Assembly: GCF_901000735.1 (NCBI RefSeq)
Contig: NC_081542.1
Span: 28,612,358-28,676,357 of the forward strand
Reading direction: 5' to 3'
DNA: 64,000 nucleotides
Source of the DNA: Corylus avellana
Taxonomy: Eukaryota; Streptophyta; Magnoliopsida; Fagales; Betulaceae
Under the pieces are notes generated by a model. That model did no database searches, had not been told where the DNA came from, and saw nothing but the letters and a program-made list of their open reading frames with translations. The position numbers and the translations under genes were made by a program. The first letter of the stretch is position 1. Each line of letters begins with the position of its first letter. Positions 60,501 through 64,000 of the stretch are shown piece after piece.

Positions 60501-61275
60501 TTTCAGGAGTCCCTGCTTTCCTCCGTCCAGACAAAGTAGAACTCCTGTCAAGAGATGACGACAAAGACCCAGCTCTCAACCCACTGGAAATCGAAGGTGA
60601 CCGAGCTGATGGGGAAGAAAGCTTTGAAACCGCTTTCCTAAGCCCACTGCTGCCACTACTGTCCAATGACGTAGAAGTTATCCTCCTAGAAAAAGAAGAA
60701 GAAGAGGAGACCGAAGACGCTGGCTTAACCGATGATTTCCTCACACTCTCCTGCTTAGTTATGTCAGACCCAGTTGATGTTCTCAAACCCCTTCCCACTG
60801 GTGACACTGGAATCGACTTTCTAGTAGCGTCCGAAACACTAGTTCGAGTGGGGGCTTTGGCAACAACTGAAGGCAATGAACTCCTTCTAGGTTCCGGGAG
60901 AGACCGCCTTACCGATTCCGAACCCGAAGGGCTAGCAGTCTTCTTCACTGCAACCGAACCAGCATTGCTTTGCCTCTTCTCGGGCAATCCTCCAGTGCTG
61001 TTTCGCCTTGCCACCGGAACCGTACTCGAACTCTTCAATGACGCACTTACAGTCGGTTTCATCACATTGGAACTATATTCCTGACCCGTCTTGGAGTCCA
61101 ACCTCTTCCTAGCAGAACCCGTCGCGGCCGAGACCTTTGAGGACGCCGGAACGCTAGGTTTTGCAGATTTCGCAACCCTTTTCGTGCTTTCTGATGAGCC
61201 AGCAGGGGTCTGTTTCTCTGCAATTTGGGGCATTTCCACTGGATCTTCGCCCGGTGGTCCTAGGGGCTCCTCCAT
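35755..61275 (-). CDS. AIR9: AIR9, microtubule-associated protein, 37 coding exons, intact
   Basis: AIR9 marks cortical microtubules and the cortical division site in plants. Exons (high-low): 61275-60442, 59637-59566, 58357-58292, 58145-58074, 57966-57901, 57787-57725, 57638-57573, 56968-56869, 56734-56633, 55445-55213, 55117-55003, 53779-53659, 53489-53314, 50754-50619, 50272-50172, 50068-50021, 49865-49681, 49274-49157, 49021-48894, 47711-47543, 46382-46264, 46002-45834, 45048-44964, 44865-44792, 44705-44586, 44188-43993, 43899-43778, 43387-43180, 42158-42085, 41841-41703, 41386-41205, 38948-38793, 37864-37733, 37157-37099, 36327-36295, 36197-36066, 35931-35755. All introns are GT-AG and every phase closes. 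The total is 5148 bases, 1715 residues, close to the roughly 1700 of the Arabidopsis protein. Residues 1-278 are basic and Ser-rich, 279-447 LRR, about 481-1583 A9 repeats, and 1583-1715 the C-terminal domain. The first ATG follows in-frame context GAGCTAAG. Exon edges were set by eye from conservation and splice signals. Confidence 0.95.
38104..38127. repeat. TA microsatellite in AIR9 intron 32
   Basis: About eleven TA units follow an imperfect inverted repeat (GTGTGTATCCCAGAG and CTCTGGGATACACAC, about 38054-38098), probably a small MITE. Confidence 0.7.
39270..40368 (+). pseudogene. LINE relic in AIR9 intron 31
   Basis: On the plus strand, antisense to AIR9, translated fragments such as [46 protein letters not shown] and [13 protein letters not shown] in different frames match the reverse transcriptase of plant L1-type LINEs. 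Frameshifts and stops are numerous, so it is an old insertion. Its right end passes into the tandem duplication starting at 40041. Confidence 0.8.
40041..40749. repeat. 328-base tandem duplication (2.2 copies) in AIR9 intron 31
   Basis: Units start at 40041, 40369 and 40697 (the last partial), each with CGTTATTGTTATGGAAGCAT. The two full units differ at one position that I can see. Each contains a hairpin GGGCTTGGGCTTT / AAAGCCCAAACCC and a segment of LINE reverse-transcriptase sequence. Confidence 0.95.
40764..40878 (-). mobile_element. tRNA-derived SINE-like sequence in AIR9 intron 31
   Basis: On the minus strand, a box-A-like TAACTCATTCAAGTGGTAAG and a box-B-like AAGGTTCGAATTCCC lie about 40 bases apart, as in pol III promoters. 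The sequence does not fold into a tRNA cloverleaf that I can see, and there is no A-tail. Confidence 0.6.
42209..42332. repeat. 62-base tandem duplication in AIR9 intron 28
   Basis: 42209-42270 and 42271-42332 match at all but three positions (CACAAATCTTTTATG start). No function is apparent. Confidence 0.93.
45066..45602 (-). mobile_element. LINE 3' end in AIR9 intron 22
   Basis: On the minus strand it codes, with one break, for the zinc-finger region of an L1-type ORF2 ([20 protein letters not shown]) and the last part ([21 protein letters not shown]), and ends with the tail motif ACTTATAAAAAA. It is in the same orientation as AIR9 and 5'-truncated. Confidence 0.85.
46846..46921 (+). mobile_element. 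LINE 3' tail in AIR9 intron 20
   Basis: The plus strand reads CTTGTGTACCTTGG, then GGTTATTACTTATCAAAAAA, the end of the same LINE family as at 45066 and 49315, in the opposite orientation and very short. Confidence 0.65.
48115..48300 (-). mobile_element. LINE 3' end in AIR9 intron 19
   Basis: The tail (plus strand TTTTTTGATAAATACG) and the motif GCACAGAGGAACGCAACCC, followed by ACACAAGATGTATACAAAG, match the other family members. The coding part is almost gone. Confidence 0.7.
48540..48592. repeat. TA microsatellite in AIR9 intron 19
   Basis: About twenty TA units. They are of a length likely to vary between individuals. Confidence 0.9.
49314..49600 (-). mobile_element. LINE 3' end in AIR9 intron 17
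   Basis: On the minus strand it codes for the ORF2 C-terminus ([21 protein letters not shown]) and ends in TACTTATCAAAAAAAAAA. It lies between exons 18 and 17, in the same orientation as AIR9. Confidence 0.85.
51060..51122 (+). mobile_element. LINE 3' tail in AIR9 intron 13
   Basis: CATCGTCTTATGCTTTTAAT followed by GATTACTTATCAAATAAAAG resembles the tail at 46846-46921. Being short, it is a tentative call. Confidence 0.45.
51780..52150. repeat. GC-rich repeat block in AIR9 intron 13
   Basis: Within an AT-rich intron this block has repeated motifs of the type GGGGTGGCTCGCACAGCC and GCCACCCC, with an inverted pair GGTGGCTCGTGCGGCCACC / GGTGTGGCCGCACGAGCC at about 52036-52083. The open frames on both strands come from the repeat. 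It resembles the block at 62755-62945. Confidence 0.6.
53965..54240 (-). mobile_element. LINE 3' end in AIR9 intron 11
   Basis: The plus strand shows the tail as TTTTTTTTATAAGTAATC, then GGCACAACCCAAGTGCACAC and GAAGTATACAAG, and the coding end in reverse ([20 protein letters not shown]). It is the same family as 45066-45602 and the same orientation as AIR9. Confidence 0.8.
56869..59637 (-). other. AIR9: AIR9 exons 2-8: leucine-rich repeats, about one per exon
   Basis: Exons 2-7 are 72, 66, 72, 66, 63 and 66 bases, all in phase 0, and each codes for one 21-24-residue LRR (for example [19 protein letters not shown] and [15 protein letters not shown]). Exon 8 holds the capping part ([19 protein letters not shown]). 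The repeats are of the SDS22-like type and are a likely protein-binding surface. Confidence 0.9.
60442..61275 (-). other. AIR9: AIR9 exon 1: basic Ser-rich microtubule-binding region
   Basis: A single exon codes for 278 residues dominated by Ser, Arg, Lys, Pro and Thr, with many RRS, RKS and SSS patches and no predicted fold. In the family this region binds microtubules. It ends in VEIKAGDDV at a GTAAGC donor in phase 0. The antisense strand is open over 219 codons here, a shadow of the Ser/Arg bias. Confidence 0.85.
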
Positions 61276-62060
61276 CTTAGCTCACCAGCTCAAGCAATTT
61301 GAAACTAACAAACTGATTCAACGACAGCCAAACAGAAGTCAAAAAACGAAGTGAACTGTCAACAATGCACTGTTTGGTTTGCGGGAAAATGAAGGAACGA
61401 TAGGAAAAAGAAGAGAAATAAAATCAGGATTTGAAGTCATTTTCAAATTTAGATTCCAAAAAGCATAGAACTTAGCCCCTTATGCAATTACGTAGTTAGC
61501 TCACCAGTCATTTTCATTTCTAGGCCACCACCGCGTAAAATCCAAATTCATTTCTCAAACTTTCTCAACTAAAAACAGTTGAAACTACATTATCAACAAA
61601 AGAAACCGATTTTGAAAATTACATTCCCAAAAAGCCAGAGCTACTTACAAGCTCCAAAACTCCGCAAGAAATTCAAATCCTTCAGAACACACACTTCTGC
61701 TCCGGAAAGCAAAAGAACACGCTTGGATCTGCACAAAATGCAGCTTCTTCAGCAAAAAATCAAAGCTTCCGCGTCGATCTAACTCATATAAAGCGAAGCA
61801 AGAAGCAAAATTTAGAGTGGAAAGAAGTGTACCTGGAGAAACGCTACAGATCTAGTTGAGACCGACGGCGGAGCAGAGAAGCATTTCTAGGGCATCGACA
61901 TCGGGCGGAGAAATCATGAGGAATTTTCGCGGCGTGGAACGAAAAAGGTTAAGGGGTGTGGGAGACGGAGAGTGAGAGTGAGGCAGAGTGGCCGAGTGGG
62001 TGTGATGGAGCCAATGAGCGAAGAAAAGCTGGGAAAGCCAGCTAAAGGCCAAGGGAAGGT
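61276..62060 (-). promoter_or_regulatory. AIR9: AIR9 5' UTR with probable intron, and promoter
   Basis: A donor-like CCAG|GTACAC (minus strand, exon ending at 61833) and acceptor-like sites within 90 bases of the ATG (TTGACAG at about 61346) suggest a 5' UTR intron. The region 61833-62060 is a moderate GC peak and is the probable first exon. I see no clear TATA box. Confidence 0.4.
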
Positions 62061-62754
62061 GGGACTCAAATATTTTTGAAAAAGGTTTGGGGTTGGGGAT
62101 ATATTTTTTAAATGTTGAAATAATTTGGCGTTATGGAAATTGGCGGAACAGGAGACCTGGGCGTTTCAAAAAATAATGTTAAAATAATTTTACGATAAAC
62201 CCCGTAAAAAGAAACTCTCACGCACTCGCTTTCTTTCCATTTTCCAACAAGGGTGCTTTTTTCTCGGAGTGGGCAACCACTCGTCTCTTTCCTTTTTCTC
62301 TTATCGCATTGTTTTCTCACGAAAGTAAAAACAACAGAAAGACTCTTCAATTTGCCGAGATCTGAATTCAGTTGCCACCGAAGGTGGTGGGTTTAGTTTC
62401 ACTCGGGATGTAAAAAAAACATTGAAAAGTGCTTTGGAATTTGTTTTAGGACACCATCTAGGTGTCTATTAGTGCTTTCGATTGAACTAGTTTTAGGCTG
62501 ATTTGAAGAAGTGTACGTGGTTTTTCCTATCATTAGTTCTTAACAAATAAGGTCCCATTTTGTTACATAATAGACTCTTGAAATAAAATGGTTAATTTTA
62601 TGAAATAGTCATTTTTTTGCTTGGTATGGTTTTATTTATAAGAATAGCTATTCTCGTGGTAATAAAACAAGAGGAATAATCATTTACGAGGGAATTGACA
62701 AGGTTTTCCAAAAACAATTACTTTTTTTTTTCTCTCAAACTTATATATATATAT
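62061..62754. other. Intergenic, upstream of AIR9
   Basis: I see no gene. A short open frame on the minus strand (62108-62350) matches nothing I recognise. Confidence 0.6.
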
Positions 62755-62945
62755 CTTGTGGGTGGCCTCGGAGGGCCTCGTGGTGGACCGGAAAGGCCCT
62801 CTGGGAGTGGCCAATACCACCCCTAATTCCCATCATGGTGGCCACAACCACCCCCCAGAGTCCTTCAGGGGTGGCCGCACTACCCCCAGTACCTGTTGTG
62901 GGTGGCCGACCACTCATTGGAGTGGTCGGGCACCACACCTTCAAC
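62755..62945. repeat. GC-rich repeat block upstream of AIR9
   Basis: Motifs such as GGGTGGCC, GGGAGTGGCC, GGTGGCC and their reverse complements recur within 190 bases. The flanks are AT-rich with a short TA run. It is similar in style to 51780-52150 and is probably the core of a non-autonomous element. Confidence 0.55.
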
Positions 62946-63178
62946 CATTTTTTCTTTTCTTTTTGTTTTCTTTTTTTTTTTAAATTTAAGTTTTGAAAAA
63001 ATTAGAAATTATATGAGCTTTTTAATCATTTTAGTTCAATTCCAATTATGAAATATATGTTGCTACCAAACTAAATAATTGAAATAATTATTTCATTCTA
63101 ACATTCTCTATTCTGAATAATACCTATTCATTTTCCTAACGGAATACCCATTCCACAAACTAAATGAGGCCTAAGTAT

Positions 63179-63408
63179 GACAGAAATTTCCTCCAAATTA
63201 GCTTGGATGAAATATCATCAAACCCATGTAAAATAGTGTCGAGTGTCTGTAAACATTTAAAAGACATTAAATTTAGTCTAAATTAGTAAAATATTATTAA
63301 TGAGATTAAGATTTTAATATGTATTTTAAATGTTTATAGACACTTGACACTATTTTATATAGATTGAAAAATATTTTCTTCAGACTGATTTAGAGGAAAT
63401 TTTTGTCC
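63179..63408. mobile_element. Palindromic MITE with 10-base target duplication
   Basis: The duplication GCCTAAGTAT lies on both sides (63169-63178 and 63409-63418). Almost the whole 230-base element is two inverted arms: GAAATTTCCTCC with its reverse complement at the other end, and AAAATAGTGTC with GACACTATTTT inside. A 9-10-base target duplication and long arms point to a Mutator-like MITE. Confidence 0.85.
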
Positions 63409-63660
63409 GCCTAAGTATTATTATAATCACACCCAAGTTGAGAAATGACAACGATGGCCTCTTTCTACCATTTTGCCCATGTTCAATATTCGAGACAGAA
63501 AGTCTAGTTGGGTGACTTACCTCATTCCCATCACAATAGCCAAAAAAAAAAATAAAAAAAAATAATAATCTTTTGCCTCATAACCCTTTTTTTCCGAGGA
63601 AAGTATAATAATACAAGTTTTCAAAGAATAAAGGTTGATGAGAAATTAAAATTTGTTGGG

Positions 63661-63870
63661 ACGACCCAATGTTAGGTGGGGAATTTAGTACACCTAATGA
63701 CTCAGTGTTAAGTGAAATAATACACTTAATGACCCAATGTTAAGTAGGAAAGTACACTTAACAAATTCGGTGTCAATTGAAAGATTAAGCTTGATGACTC
63801 AATATTAGGTGGAGAGTACATCTAACAACCTAATGTTAATTAAGTGAGAGAATAAGCTTAATAAAACTAT
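63661..63870. repeat. Degenerate tandem repeat upstream of AIR9
   Basis: Units on the pattern GACCCAATGTTAAGTGG, then AGTACACTTAA, recur about five times with a spacing of about 40-50 bases and many substitutions. No gene is seen from here to the end of the window. Confidence 0.75.
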
Positions 63871-64000
63871 AAAAGTAAAGTAAAACAAAACTTCAAATTA
63901 TGAATATATATATCCTACTTCAAAAATGTTCCTTATTATTATTTGCTAGCAATTGAAATGATGTATATGTAGTATTATGTACACATTAATACATTATGCT

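Noticed and set aside
60425..61084. Open frame of 219 codons on the plus strand
   Set aside because: It is antisense to AIR9 exon 1; the low-complexity Ser/Arg codon bias keeps the opposite strand open.

Overview
The window is nuclear DNA of a flowering plant, most likely a woody eudicot. The grounds are one long intron-rich gene of the plant AIR9 family, AT-rich introns, plant-type chromoviruses with an initiator-Met-tRNA primer site, a TRIM, L1-type LINEs, tRNA-derived SINEs and many MITEs. Four runs of N break the assembly; three are exactly 100 N and are probably gaps of unknown size. I cannot name the species.

The only intact gene I can support is AIR9 on the minus strand, 61275 down to 35755. 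I resolved 37 coding exons with GT-AG introns and matching phases at every junction. They sum to 5148 bases, a 1715-residue protein with a basic Ser-rich N-terminus (microtubule binding in the family), an LRR block with about one repeat per exon, about eleven A9 repeats encoded mostly by exon pairs, and a conserved C-terminal domain. Its introns carry LINE 3' ends, a LINE relic with a 328-base tandem duplication, and a SINE.

The left half is dominated by a direct segmental duplication. Copy A (1-13662) and copy B (23103-37392) share the same order: an AT-rich flank, MITEs and a SINE, an intronless cationic amino acid transporter (CAT) pseudogene, and the 3' end of AIR9 in tail-to-tail orientation. 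Copy B is joined to the whole AIR9 gene; copy A keeps only the last four exons. The two CAT copies share two frameshifts and also have private lesions, so the CAT gene was already dead before the duplication. Afterwards copy A gained a chromovirus (765-7077) and copy B gained a Reina-like chromovirus (25698-31088) and two MITEs. Where the other copy is assembled it gives the empty site.

The spacer between the copies (13763-23102) is nested transposon debris: a minus-strand LTR with its primer site inserted into a LINE reverse-transcriptase gene, a tandem array of ACGT hairpins, a complete 517-base TRIM with target duplication, a SINE with target duplication, and a second LINE on the minus strand. 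The right end (62060-64000) has no gene; it holds a GC-rich repeat block, a palindromic MITE with a 10-base target duplication, and degenerate tandem repeats.
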